NCBI GenBank assembly: GCA_023091735.1
Contig: JALKBU010000303.1
Coordinates: forward strand, 1-50,156
DNA length: 50,156 nucleotides
Source of the DNA: Trichomonas tenax
Taxonomy: Eukaryota; Parabasalia; Trichomonadida; Trichomonadidae
Reading direction: 5' to 3'
A program made the position numbers and the translations under genes. The notes under the pieces were generated by a model. That model was given only the letters and a program-made list of their open reading frames with translations. It searched no databases and was not told the DNA's origin. This document shows positions 28,411 through 38,295 of this stretch, one piece after another (the first letter of the stretch is position 1; each line of letters starts with the position of its first letter).

Positions 28411-29442
28411 ATGATTGTTGTCCTTGAAAACGTGCAGGGCGACATCCACGACATATGGCTGAAACAGCTGAGCACCGTTGGAGACGTCAGAAAGGAATTA
28501 GCGCTATTAATCGGCGAAGATGCTGAAAGAATTACGATTATTTATCATGGAAAAATTTTAGCGCCAGAAAGAACGCTTGAATCATACGATATCCCAGAAA
28601 ATACAAAACTGTTCTATTCTGTAAAACCAAAAGAAATTAAAGTCGAGGTTAAGAAGAAACCTCAAGAAAATCCTCAAGAATCAACTTCATTATTCGGAAA
28701 TCTCGCTGATAATCTGATAATACAAGGAATGCTTAAGACTATGGAAGAGAATCCTGAAGTCGCAACAGAATTTTTTAAGAATTTCTCCGGAATTAAAAAT
28801 GGCGTAGAAAAGAATCCGGAATTGAACCATGCGTTGAACGACCCTGAACAATTTTCTGAAATTTTGAAGATGTATACAGCAAAAGGGAATCAGAAACAAG
28901 CTGCCATTACGATGGACAATATATTAAACATGGTCGATCAGCATCCAACACTCCTTCATACAGCAAATAGAATCATCAACGATTTCAATACGGATATTTT
29001 CGAAGAAATGATTGGCAATAATCCATCTCCTACAGTAATTCCTGAGAATAAATTGCTCACTCCTTCAGAAGGACCGCTTCCAAACTCTCAACCATCTCCA
29101 TATCTTGGTTTTACAGCGACAATACAGCCAACTGTAAGAAAAGAAACCGAAGACATAACGAACGGTATGTATAAGATTCAGATGGGTATTAGAACAGCGA
29201 TGCAACGCGGAATGATATTCGAAAATACAGATCGCGTGATTGCTCTTTGTGAAATTGAGAAAAGAAGAATATTAGCAAGAACTGTTCCACCGGCCTTTAA
29301 GAATCAGTATGCAAAAGAACTTCAATACTTATATAACAAAGGATTCGTCAATACTGATGATAATCTCTGTGCAATGTACTTAAATAACGGTGATATTCAT
29401 AGGTCTATTCAGTACTTAATGCGATTGGACAATGCCATATAA
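28411..29442 (+). CDS. ubiquilin/Dsk2-like ubiquitin shuttle protein
   Basis: The start ATG at 28411 (343 residues) is chosen because an initiator motif lies just upstream. Residues 1-75 form a ubiquitin-like domain (MIVVLENVQGD... ITIIYHGKILAPERTLESYDI). The middle (about 100-220) has Sti1-like helices (IIQGMLKTMEENPEVATEFFKN; LNMVDQHPTLLHT), as in ubiquilin, where they bind hydrophobic clients. The C-terminus (about 250-340) is helical and ends in a UBA-like unit (YAKELQYLYNKGFVNTDDNLCAMYLNNGDIHRSIQYL, cf. FxxxL/MGF-x-D...AL...GG-x-x-x-AI). Such proteins carry ubiquitinated substrates to the proteasome. Confidence 0.85.
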   Translation: MIVVLENVQGDIHDIWLKQLSTVGDVRKELALLIGEDAERITIIYHGKILAPERTLESYDIPENTKLFYSVKPKEIKVEVKKKPQENPQESTSLFGNLADNLIIQGMLKTMEENPEVATEFFKNFSGIKNGVEKNPELNHALNDPEQFSEILKMYTAKGNQKQAAITMDNILNMVDQHPTLLHTANRIINDFNTDIFEEMIGNNPSPTVIPENKLLTPSEGPLPNSQPSPYLGFTATIQPTVRKETEDITNGMYKIQMGIRTAMQRGMIFENTDRVIALCEIEKRRILARTVPPAFKNQYAKELQYLYNKGFVNTDDNLCAMYLNNGDIHRSIQYLMRLDNAI

Positions 29443-30240
29443 TCATTGTTTTGTTTAAAAAAAATACATTTTATTGTTATAATATAAAACACTATTCTTG
29501 TTGCTTTGTTGTTAAATGTATATATTATGATTCCGACTTATTTCTTGAAGTGTTAAAGAAAATTAAAAAGAAATTCAAAATAACGAAAATAGTTTTTGTC
29601 TATTGCATTCACTTGTCACTTGAATCTTTGTGTGCTATATTTGAAGTTTCAATCTCTATGATTACATTTGATAAAGCAGCAAACGAAAAATGATGATAAA
29701 TTATTATTAACCTTAAACATCGAGAGATTTTTTCATTGACAAAACTTCATATCTGAAAGTATTTTAGCAATCTTTATATGATTAATAGATAGAAATACGT
29801 TATTACAGCATATATCTATGACTGTGAAGTTCATTCTCAGTAGCATTACTGATTAGTTGATCAATAAATTACATATCTATATCATCACGAATATCTTAAA
29901 ATTGAATTAAACATCATACTAAACCAAGATGATAACATTGCTACAATGATTGTAAACTATTGTTTGATAAGTTTTTATTATGTAGTTACTGATCATAACT
30001 TTAAATACTATAATTGTTTATCAACAAATATATTAAAACTTCAATATCTTAGAGAATAATAAATCATATCGTATACAATCTAATGTTAGAATATGAACTA
30101 AAAATGAGTTAGGTTAAGAATTTATCAATATATTGTTATGATAAAGGTGAAATAAATGAAAATTTACTGAGAAATGTTATTTGATTAAGCGATTGCCAGA
30201 AAGACGAACAATTATGAGATTTTTTTGACAAAAAAAATAA
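29443..30240. other. AT-rich spacer
   Basis: No gene or repeat seen. The downstream gene's start (30241) is preceded by a poly-A-like run without a clear TCAYWW element. Confidence 0.4.
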
Positions 30241-30987
30241 ATGTCGAGAGGATACAGACCTGTAGACAACTTAAATGGAAATCAGTTTTACAGACAGAGC
30301 TATTCGCCGCAAGTCCACAAGACTCAAAATTTCAACCTCGATTACGGAAATGGACAAAAATATTATCAAGATTCGAGAGGCGCTCCAGCAAAAATTGAAG
30401 TAACACGTAAACCTGTATCTCAATCGATAGTTTTCACATCTACACCGAAAGGAGAGCTCAAAGCTTCAACTTCAGGCTCAATTGTAATTACACAGCAGCC
30501 GATTACTCCACAACCAAAGGATATCGTACACTACACAGCCAAAAAGACACCGGCGTCGCAAGGACAGCACGTTTCTGATTTTATTTCAAAACATTCATTA
30601 TCCGCTTTCGTCGCTGATTATGAATCAAATCCATCATTCAATGAGGTCAATCTCATGAATCTCGGTATAGATGTCAATTCTCAACAACCACTTCTTCCAC
30701 ATTTACAATCGATTATTTTGGATCTTCCACTTGGACAGAAATCTTCGTATCCAGCACCACCAGCATACAGTGAATTACCAACAGAATGCGATATAAAACA
30801 AAGGCTGTCACTGTTTAATACCTCGACATTAATGTATATATTTTACACAGGAAACAAACGCGATATGCAGAGCGCTGCTGCAGAACTCTGCCGTCGCGGG
30901 TTTACATATGACACAGATTACTTCGAATGGCGTAATGCAAATGGAATTAAATTCGATTCTAATACATGGAAACTTCCAGAAGAATAA
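30241..30987 (+). CDS. NOT2: CCR4-NOT subunit, NOT2-type (NOT box)
   Basis: A 248-residue protein. The first 110 residues are disordered (Gln, Ser, Thr, Pro and Tyr-rich). The C-terminal 80 residues, from LPTECDIKQRLSLFNTSTLM through YIFYTGNKRDMQSAAAELCRRGFTYD to FEWRNANG, match the NOT box of NOT2/NOT3/NOT5: a short helix, the x-L-x-YIFYT strand-turn, AA-x-EL-x-RRG-W/F and the W-bearing final strand. NOT2 pairs with NOT3/5 and docks on NOT1, recruiting the deadenylases that shorten mRNA poly(A) tails. It is shorter than animal CNOT2 (about 540), as in many protists. NOT3 rather than NOT2 is possible. Confidence 0.78.
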   Translation: MSRGYRPVDNLNGNQFYRQSYSPQVHKTQNFNLDYGNGQKYYQDSRGAPAKIEVTRKPVSQSIVFTSTPKGELKASTSGSIVITQQPITPQPKDIVHYTAKKTPASQGQHVSDFISKHSLSAFVADYESNPSFNEVNLMNLGIDVNSQQPLLPHLQSIILDLPLGQKSSYPAPPAYSELPTECDIKQRLSLFNTSTLMYIFYTGNKRDMQSAAAELCRRGFTYDTDYFEWRNANGIKFDSNTWKLPEE

Positions 30988-31092
30988 TATGTTACGGATA
31001 TACTATGTATACTACAAAATACCTGTAATTTTTATTAAAATTGTCATTTTTAGCAACGAATAAATCAAATTTGTATTTTCTTCAATGAATTC

Positions 31093-32151
31093 TCACTCTC
31101 TGCCATCAGTGGGCTTTCTTTTCTCTCTTCGATTTATCACGACATTGCACATTTTTTGGAAATGTTTATCAACTGCTTCAAATCTGTTATACTGGTGTAC
31201 AAAAGCCGGATAAGCATTAGGACGTGGTTTCAGAAGTCTGTTATGGTAAAATTTTGGCTTAATGCCGCCATAACATTTTTCCATCGTGACAAAGTCTGAA
31301 TTACAGCCTATAATGGAGACTTTTGTTGATTTTACACGATTCTTGTGTATTATATAATTGAAAACACCCTGATCATGAGCTTTTGACCAACAATCGTCCC
31401 AACCAACCATTTCTACCATTGTTGAGACTAATTTGAAGAATTGGTGGACACCTCCTATAACAGTTCCACTACAGAGTATCTCTTTATTGCCCAATTCCCC
31501 TAAAATTGATCGATTATAACATGCTTCAAGCCATTTGGAGTTGAATATGCAGTCTTTGATCTTGAATCCTTCTGATATAGCGTATAAAGTATCGTTGCGT
31601 ATATTTTTAGAAAATGGATCATATTGAGCAAAAGTATCAAAAGCATCAGTGTGAAGAATTCGATCAAATTCGTCTTTGTGTTGCTCAAGATATTGTAAAT
31701 ACCATTCCCATCTCATTTTATGCGGTGATCTTTCTAATCTCGAAGAAATTGACGCTATTTCAACAAATTCAGCACCGCAATTCGATAAATTTACAGAAAT
31801 TTTCGAGTTAAACGGAACAAGAACGACTATTCTGGCAATGCAGCCAACAGATCTTAGAGATCTCGCGAGTAATTCAATTCTTTCAAATCTATTTGTTGAG
31901 AAAATTAAAATAAGATCACGTTCTGTTGAATTTCTTCCATTAGTAATAATGGGAGTGCATAAACTACAATTTGGAAATCGATTAAAAAAAACTTCATTTG
32001 ATTGATTTAATGTTAATGACGTTCTGATATAAAATAGAATAATAATGGAAAGAAATACAGCGACTGCTGCAAAGAGAATAGAGCGTCTCTGAAGGAATCT
32101 ACTATGAAATCGACCTCTAATTATTTTGTCACTTTTTAAAAATATTGTCAC
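31093..32151 (-). CDS. type II membrane glycosyltransferase-like protein, start codon missing
   Basis: About 352 codons. A short basic cytoplasmic end is followed by one membrane anchor (ILFAAVAVFLSIIILFYI) and a luminal catalytic region. The latter has a LILIFSTNRFERIELLARSL beginning, a DXD-like site in ILHTDAFDTFAQYDPF, and a GTVIGGV / DQGVFNYIIH pair, as in trichomonad glycosyltransferase-like families of nucleotide-sugar type. Several N-x-S/T sites are present. The frame is open from a TAA upstream of 32200 to the stop, yet has no ATG before residue 143; the GTG at 32149 is the nearest start-like codon. It is therefore either a gene that lost its start or one whose first exon I cannot see. 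The exact family and sugar are unknown. Confidence 0.6.
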   Translation of the reverse strand: MTIFLKSDKIIRGRFHSRFLQRRSILFAAVAVFLSIIILFYIRTSLTLNQSNEVFFNRFPNCSLCTPIITNGRNSTERDLILIFSTNRFERIELLARSLRSVGCIARIVVLVPFNSKISVNLSNCGAEFVEIASISSRLERSPHKMRWEWYLQYLEQHKDEFDRILHTDAFDTFAQYDPFSKNIRNDTLYAISEGFKIKDCIFNSKWLEACYNRSILGELGNKEILCSGTVIGGVHQFFKLVSTMVEMVGWDDCWSKAHDQGVFNYIIHKNRVKSTKVSIIGCNSDFVTMEKCYGGIKPKFYHNRLLKPRPNAYPAFVHQYNRFEAVDKHFQKMCNVVINRREKRKPTDGRE

Positions 32152-32896
32152 TTTTATTAATTCTCTAAATCCTTTTTCACGAAATTGAATAGAAACATAT
32201 GTATTTAAACATTGTTATTTATATACAATTGCCTGAATCTCGATGCTGTCCAATGTACTCAGACTCATATTGTTGAACTCGCTAAAATGTAATTTGATTA
32301 TTCAGATATCAATGTAACAATTAGGTTCTATAGGAAAAAAGTTTGATGGGTTATGTTTCTGTCTAAAAGCGTTGCAGAGTAGTTGAAGAGAACGTATACA
32401 AAGCCATTCATCAAACCATAGAAGAAATGTTACATCTTTATATAGGGTGCGGACCCTGCTTTATTTGATATCATGCTGTCACTTTTAAAAGTATAATAAC
32501 TTAAAATTCATAATTTACAATATGTAAATATGGTGGCCTCATTCGAAATTATCTTCCGTCACTTTTTACCAAAAAAATTTATGAGCAAATTCGATGTGCT
32601 ATATTATGTACGTATAACAGAGAAAGACGTCACTTTTGCGATTATGTCTCGTGTCACTTTTATTAATGTAAAACTTGAAAATATGATATGGTTTTAAAAG
32701 TAGATTGTTAAAGACGAAAAAGTCACTTTTGGGATCAAGAATTGTGTCGCTTTTAAAACTTTAATATTGGATTCTAGATGAAGAGTAGATATCAAAAATT
32801 ATGCCGTCACTTTTTAAATTCAACGTTTATCATTAACTGTTACCTTTCTTTCAAATTGTGACACTTTTTTGGAAAGAGCATGATTTTGTCACTTTT
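32129..32896 (+). repeat. array of TCACTTTT initiator-like motifs
   Basis: TCACTTTT occurs at 32129, 32148, 32479, 32559, 32630, 32654, 32723, 32807 and 32889, all on the plus strand, with variants TCGCTTTT (32747) and ACACTTTT (about 32861). Part of the array is a decayed tandem repeat: the 35-base blocks starting at 32629 and 32722 each contain two motif copies 24 bases apart. The last copy sits 19 bases before the ATG of the membrane protein at 32910. Confidence 0.75.
32889..32896 (+). promoter_or_regulatory. Inr (TCACTTTT) of the DRAM-like gene
   Basis: Places A(+1) at 32891 and a 19-base leader before the ATG at 32910. It lies downstream of an in-frame ATG at 32880, which is therefore an unlikely start. 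Confidence 0.7.
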
Positions 32897-32909
32897 AACA
32901 GAATCAAAA

Positions 32910-33671
32910 ATGGTTGTCCGTACTCTCAAGAAATACGCGATGGCCATTCTTCAGTCGATTTTCTCTTACCCCTCCTGCATCTATTGGTACTCCTCTCTTT
33001 CCATACTCGTTTTTTACCTGTTTTCGATTTTTTCATTTCTCCGTTCTTCGTTCGAAACTAAACTTCCGACCTTCTTCGACCTCATAACAGACGAAATGAC
33101 AAATTCGCACTTCAAATATTTAGCAATTCTTTCGTGTTTTCTTCTTTCAATGAATTTTTATTACATCCAGAAGTATTACAGAATAATGCACCGCAACTCT
33201 CCCTCTGAGATCAGGAACAGGCTCAGAATTTACCTTTCTGTCCTGTTGGTGTCGAGTATTGTATATATATCGTTTTTCGCGTTAACAGTTTGCTTGGATG
33301 CCAACAGATTCCCGATCCTTCAAGCGGTGTCAACGATAGTCTACTTCATGTCACAACCTGTATTTCATATAATTCCAAAAGGAATCGTTCGTTTAAAGCA
33401 CCGTACGAGAGTGTTATACGGTTATTTGTTTATCAACCTTTCAATCCTTTTCACCATCATTGGCGCTCCTCTATTAATTTACGCTAGAATAACAAAAGCT
33501 ACACAAGGAATTGCAAAAGCGATATATAGCTATCTTTTCACATGCTGCTATCTGATGAACGGCTTAAGTTTCATCTTTGATGCAATAACTGTGCTCAGTC
33601 ACAGATTTATTCGTTTTTATCTTTATTTCCCTCCGAGCAAGCAAACTGTTCGTCGCCCTGTTGTTGTTTAG
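32910..33671 (+). CDS. six-helix membrane protein, DRAM/Frag1/Sfk1-like (tentative)
   Basis: A 253-residue polytopic membrane protein; the start at 32910 is set by the initiator at 32889. Hydrophobic helices lie at about 18-40, 70-88, 108-130, 138-158, 175-197 and 207-232. The first loop carries LPTFFDLITDEMTNSHFKYL, which resembles the PFISD-x-G...P-E-S loop and following helix of DRAM/Frag1/Sfk1 proteins, and the length (about 250) fits. Those proteins sit in lysosomal, Golgi or plasma membranes and affect autophagy or lipid distribution. The C-terminus is short and basic. Family assignment rests on topology and one loop and is uncertain. Confidence 0.5.
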   Translation: MVVRTLKKYAMAILQSIFSYPSCIYWYSSLSILVFYLFSIFSFLRSSFETKLPTFFDLITDEMTNSHFKYLAILSCFLLSMNFYYIQKYYRIMHRNSPSEIRNRLRIYLSVLLVSSIVYISFFALTVCLDANRFPILQAVSTIVYFMSQPVFHIIPKGIVRLKHRTRVLYGYLFINLSILFTIIGAPLLIYARITKATQGIAKAIYSYLFTCCYLMNGLSFIFDAITVLSHRFIRFYLYFPPSKQTVRRPVVV

Positions 33672-34014
33672 AGTAAATTTGTTTATTATGCGTTAATCAA
33701 ATTACTTTTTCTTCATTATTTTTCCGCATTAACTGTAAAATTTCGTTTTAAGACTTGAAACATTTAAATTCGTACTCATAAACCTCCAAAAAGCATAGCC
33801 CAAAATCTTTTAATATCCAAAAATCAATATTCTTAATAAGAATCATTTTAATATTCTTAATTCGAGCTGTAAATATGATAAATATATTATTTTCGTAGAA
33901 ATATGATTATATTTATAAAATCAAAGACATTTCTTAAAAATGTAATTTTTCGAAAAATATCTGTGAAAAATTATTGTAAAATGGTATTTTATTTATATAT
34001 AGAAAATTTTAACA
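33672..34014. other. convergent intergenic region
   Basis: Separates the 3' ends of the membrane-protein gene and the CHD gene. AT-rich, with an ATTCTT-AAT-AAGAAT stem near 33830. No gene. Confidence 0.4.
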
Positions 34015-37000
34015 TTATTGTTGGTTGAGGTCCTGATCTCTCAAGAATCTTAAGCATGCGTTGACAGTGTCTGTAGAGAATCCATACATGAACGGTCCAG
34101 AGACTGTTGTGTGCTTTCTCTTTGGAAGACCCATCTTCGACTTGACCTTCTGGATGGCCTGAATGAGTGCTTCCCACGCACCACTCGATGTGTGGCTCTC
34201 GAAGACGTCTTCAACATCATCTTCGATTGGCTTGACGACGAATCTGAATTGGCCTTCTTCGTTGAGCTTCGTGCTCGCTTCGTACCACGATTTTTCGTTT
34301 GGATCTTTAAGAGACTGGTACTGCCTTCTCGCGACGAAGCCAACAGGATATGCTTCGTGTCCTGGAACGAAGTGTCCAAAGTTGACGATCGTGAGTGTCG
34401 CGGAAATGTCGAGTGGAAGAGATGGAAGCTCTGTGATTGTCGGCTGGTAGTTGAGGACGGAATCAGGAGAATCCTGGCTATCAAGACGCTGCTGCCTGTT
34501 CAATCTGCCGTCAACGAAATTGATAAGAGATGTGATTCTTCCGATCCTGATCTTGTCGTTGTATAAAACAGCGAGGTCTCCGCAGTCCTTTGGCTTGACC
34601 GGTCTTCCCTTCTGCTTCTCCTGCTCGGCCGCCTGCTTGAACTGCTCGACCTGGTTCTCCGGCAATTTGGCGAGGAATGGGAGCTTGTCGTCGACTAAGA
34701 AGACTGAGACATAGACCAAACCATACATTGCTAATCCTTTCATCAGGGCGATGTCGTAGTCCGGTCCCCACCAGTCAGGAGCGTTCTCGAATGCCCTCAT
34801 CTTGGGAATGAGAGCCTTCTCATCGTCGGCCATTCTCTCGACGAAGTTCCTGATTCGCCTGAGTTCTCTGATGTTGTCTCTCAGCTTCTTCATCCAGATT
34901 CTGTTGCCGTAGTCTTTCAGGCGCTTGACGATCTGGTCTGTCTGGCCTGGAATGAGTTTATCAGCAGCGATGTCCATAATCTCCTGGCAGCACTGCTCTA
35001 TGGCTTCGTACTTCAAGCACTTCAGGTTAGACATCTCGTGGATGAGGTGGAAGTCGAGCTTTGGCTCCTGTCCCTCTGCTGGTGGCTCCTTTGGCTCTGG
35101 GAGACCGTAGAGGACTAAAAGCTGGAATATCATTATGTACTCTTCATCGCTGAGAATTGTCCTGTTGAACAAGTTCTCGTGGCTCTGGCGCCACTCGTCT
35201 GGTGTCATGAAGTCTTTGTCGGCCGTTTCGACGTTATTTGCGAGAACGCTGAGGCTCTTGACGAGCTGCTTGACGATCCTGATTGTATCCTTGTCGAGGA
35301 TTGTCTTCTCGGTGTGATATCCAGTGCCAGCGAAGAGTTTGTCTGAATCGACGAAGCCGTTCTTCATGACAGCGTAAAGGAGAGCGTATTCGCAGAGAGG
35401 ATCATCATCGACGCCTGAGTATGGCCATGTCTTGAGATCGTCCTGCGCGCCAGTGAGGATCAAGGATAGATTGTAGAAGAGCATTGTGCGGCTGATGATG
35501 GAGTTCTGTTTCTCGAGGCACTCCTTGAGTCCAGAAGAGTACTTATCCTGCATCGTAGCAATGTCCTCTGGCTTCTCGTCATCGAAGGACTCGAGGTTGA
35601 GGAGCCTGAGAATGATTGCAACGTCTGCTGGATCGAGAAGAGCCTTCTCGGCAGCTGTGTACAATACTGTTCTTTCGCCTGCAGATCCTTTGAATCCGTG
35701 GCAGCAGATGTCTCTAATGAACTGACGAATGCCTGATGGCTGATTACCACGACGACGCGGTCTGTCATCATCGCCATCATCACTCTCGTAGATTGTCGAC
35801 TCCTTCTTCACCTGGCGGCATCTTCTCTGCTCGAGTGGCTTCTCGACTTTCATTGTGATCTTCGGCATCATCTTCTGCCAGAAGTCTTTGTCCTTGACAT
35901 CAATGCCATCGTGGTCAGCATCGAATCTAGCCTTGGAGAAGTTCTCATCTGTCCTCGAATAGTTTGTCTGGAGATCGTGTGAGCGATCAGCGAGAATCTT
36001 GTCGATATCTTCTGCGCAGAATTTCTCAATTTCTGTATCATCGTCGTTGGCAATATCATAGACACCGCGACGCAGGAGTTTGTCGATCTCCTTCGCCTCC
36101 ATCTTTGGATTGTTGGAGACTTCGACGCTGTCGAGAAGAGCGTGGTCAAGACCGAGCTTCTTAGAGGCGCGATCGAGCATATCGAGTTCGTATGTTCCTC
36201 TTGTGACGAGTCTGTAGACTTTAACTTTCTGTGTCTGTCCGATTCTGTGGCAGCGAGACTGCGCCTGGATATCGTTCTGCGGGTTCCAGTCTGAGTCGTA
36301 AATGATGACTGTATCTGCAGCAGTGAGGTTGATACCGACACCGCCGGCCTTTGTGCAAAGCAGGAAAATGAATGCATATGGATCAGCACCGAATCTGTCG
36401 ATGGCTGCTTGACGATCGTTTTGCTCGACGCCACCATCAATTCTCTCGCACTTGTAGTCCTTGATTGCCATGTAGTCCTCGAGGATGTCGAGGACTTTAA
36501 CCATCTGCGAGAAGATCAAAACCTTGTGGCCGTCGGCTTTGAGTTTAGGAAGAAGCTTATCTATGAGGATGAGTTTGCCTGATGATTGAACGAGCGATTT
36601 GAGTTCTATATCAGCCTTAGCTGTGCCCTCAGGTGCGGCTTTAGTGAACTGCTCAACGATGCTGTCGTTTGCGCCCTTGATGAGATATGGATGGTTGCAA
36701 ACTTTCCTCAACTGCATCATCAGATTTTTGAGTGACGGAAGTGCGCCTGATGTGATTTGTGATAAAAGAACGTCTCTGTTCTCATCGAGGAACGCTCTGT
36801 AGTATGTTTTCTGCGTTCTCGTGAGTTCCACTTGAATAATTGTTTCTTCCTTCGCTGCGATTGTTGTTTCGACATCGGATTTCTTTCTTCTGAGAAGGAA
36901 CGGCTTAATCACCTGCTGCAGGTTCTGTAGTGTCTGTGAGTTGTCAATTTGACCGAATTCTTCAAGGAATCCATTGAGATCGTCGAAAAGATTTGGATGA

Positions 37001-38295
37001 AGAAGGTGAAGGAGGGACCAAAGCTCTTCAACGTTGTTCTGGATGGGAGTGCCTGTAAGAAGCGTGCAGTGTTTGTATGTAATTTGCTGCAATAAGCCGT
37101 AACATTTGCTTTGATGGTTTTTAAGGCGGTGACCTTCATCGAGAATGAGATATCTCCACTCTATGCGGCGGAAAATCTCGAAATCGGACATGAATGTCTC
37201 ATAGTTTGTAATGATAACTTCACAATTTAATTTTTCAGTGTCGCGAACTCCATTTTCGATTTTACACAATTCATATCGCTGAATGATTTCTTTTGAAAGT
37301 GGATTTCCGTGATAAACAACAGCATTCAAATCTGACCAATTCTTAAGTTCGTGCTCCCAGTGATATAGCGTCGAAAGTGGAGCCAAAACCAAGTAAGGAC
37401 CGCGAATTCCTGTTGCTTTTGATACTTCGATGAGTGTTGTGACTAATTGAACGGTTTTTCCGAGCCCCATTTCATCTGCGAGAATAGAGTTGCAATGGTT
37501 GTACCAGCAGTACCTCAGCCAGTTGAGGCCCGTGAGCTGATAATCACGTAACGTATTTCCATTTTTATCTTGTAAAGGCTCTTCGATGGGTTTATAGAGT
37601 TTTGGATCGATTGTTGTTTCTTCCTGGCTATACATTGGCGCGCAGTGTGTTTTTCTTGCTTCAAATTCCGCTATTCCGTTTGGTTCGGGCAAATCTTCTT
37701 CAGCTTCCCACGTGGACTGATCATACGACAAATTTCCCCACTTAACGAGGTACTTTCCGTTCTCGTGTGCGATGATGCGGTCAACTTCGAACCAGGACGA
37801 GTTTACGTCGTCTGGATCGAAAGTTGAAAGTTCTGGCTGAGAAGTTGAAGCTGTCAATCCAAACCCTTTCAGTTTGTTGTTGAACTTCTTCAGCGCGAGT
37901 TCACCGCCGTCGCACTTCACCAAGTCCTCTTGACATTCGTATGAAGCGTGAATATAAGCACGGCCAATCCATTTCGTAAAATAGACCTGGTCAACGGGTG
38001 ACGGCTCCTCGTCCTCCTCTTTCATTCCAATGATAGCCTGAACGACCGGAGGGGGAGGTTCGTACGGAATTGGAGGCTCTGGGAGACCTTCTGGTGGATT
38101 AAAGTATGAGAGGAAGAAAGGAAGCTTCGGAACAGGTTTATCCTGGTTCGTTTTTTGTTGTTCGTTCGTTTCTTCTTCTTCTTCATTCATCATCTCCTCG
38201 ATTTCGGTGTCTGTCGATGAGTCCGTGAACTCTATCTCCTCGTGGCTCGAACCCCGTGAAGCACGGCCGGATTTTCTGCGGTTTGTTGAAGACAT
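34015..38295 (-). CDS. CHD-type chromatin remodelling ATPase
   Basis: A 1426-residue nucleosome remodeller. After an acidic N-terminus with RRKSGRASRG come two chromodomains (about 100-150 and 168-215; the second has YLVKWGNLSYDQSTWE). The SNF2 ATPase N-lobe follows: DYQLTGLNWL (251), Walker A DEMGLGKT (274-281), DEGH box in LILDEGHRLKN (384-393), and LLTGTPIQNN. The C-lobe (about 580-720) has the GVGINLTAADTVIIYDSDWNPQND and QSRCHRIGQ motifs. The long C-terminal part (about 840-1300) is helical and resembles the SANT-SLIDE DNA-binding unit. There is no PHD finger, so it is closer to CHD1 than CHD3/4. All ATPase motifs are intact. The high-GC codon choice suggests steady expression. Confidence 0.95.
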   Translation of the reverse strand: MSSTNRRKSGRASRGSSHEEIEFTDSSTDTEIEEMMNEEEEETNEQQKTNQDKPVPKLPFFLSYFNPPEGLPEPPIPYEPPPPVVQAIIGMKEEDEEPSPVDQVYFTKWIGRAYIHASYECQEDLVKCDGGELALKKFNNKLKGFGLTASTSQPELSTFDPDDVNSSWFEVDRIIAHENGKYLVKWGNLSYDQSTWEAEEDLPEPNGIAEFEARKTHCAPMYSQEETTIDPKLYKPIEEPLQDKNGNTLRDYQLTGLNWLRYCWYNHCNSILADEMGLGKTVQLVTTLIEVSKATGIRGPYLVLAPLSTLYHWEHELKNWSDLNAVVYHGNPLSKEIIQRYELCKIENGVRDTEKLNCEVIITNYETFMSDFEIFRRIEWRYLILDEGHRLKNHQSKCYGLLQQITYKHCTLLTGTPIQNNVEELWSLLHLLHPNLFDDLNGFLEEFGQIDNSQTLQNLQQVIKPFLLRRKKSDVETTIAAKEETIIQVELTRTQKTYYRAFLDENRDVLLSQITSGALPSLKNLMMQLRKVCNHPYLIKGANDSIVEQFTKAAPEGTAKADIELKSLVQSSGKLILIDKLLPKLKADGHKVLIFSQMVKVLDILEDYMAIKDYKCERIDGGVEQNDRQAAIDRFGADPYAFIFLLCTKAGGVGINLTAADTVIIYDSDWNPQNDIQAQSRCHRIGQTQKVKVYRLVTRGTYELDMLDRASKKLGLDHALLDSVEVSNNPKMEAKEIDKLLRRGVYDIANDDDTEIEKFCAEDIDKILADRSHDLQTNYSRTDENFSKARFDADHDGIDVKDKDFWQKMMPKITMKVEKPLEQRRCRQVKKESTIYESDDGDDDRPRRRGNQPSGIRQFIRDICCHGFKGSAGERTVLYTAAEKALLDPADVAIILRLLNLESFDDEKPEDIATMQDKYSSGLKECLEKQNSIISRTMLFYNLSLILTGAQDDLKTWPYSGVDDDPLCEYALLYAVMKNGFVDSDKLFAGTGYHTEKTILDKDTIRIVKQLVKSLSVLANNVETADKDFMTPDEWRQSHENLFNRTILSDEEYIMIFQLLVLYGLPEPKEPPAEGQEPKLDFHLIHEMSNLKCLKYEAIEQCCQEIMDIAADKLIPGQTDQIVKRLKDYGNRIWMKKLRDNIRELRRIRNFVERMADDEKALIPKMRAFENAPDWWGPDYDIALMKGLAMYGLVYVSVFLVDDKLPFLAKLPENQVEQFKQAAEQEKQKGRPVKPKDCGDLAVLYNDKIRIGRITSLINFVDGRLNRQQRLDSQDSPDSVLNYQPTITELPSLPLDISATLTIVNFGHFVPGHEAYPVGFVARRQYQSLKDPNEKSWYEASTKLNEEGQFRFVVKPIEDDVEDVFESHTSSGAWEALIQAIQKVKSKMGLPKRKHTTVSGPFMYGFSTDTVNACLRFLRDQDLNQQ

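Noticed and set aside
29451..29693. 80-codon frame after the ubiquilin gene
   Set aside because: AT-rich, Phe/Ile/Lys/Tyr-dominated composition typical of random frames in this genome; no promoter motif.
35868..36440. Long secondary frames inside the CHD gene on both strands
   Set aside because: They overlap conserved helicase motifs and have skewed Ser/Arg/Thr composition; by-products of codon bias.
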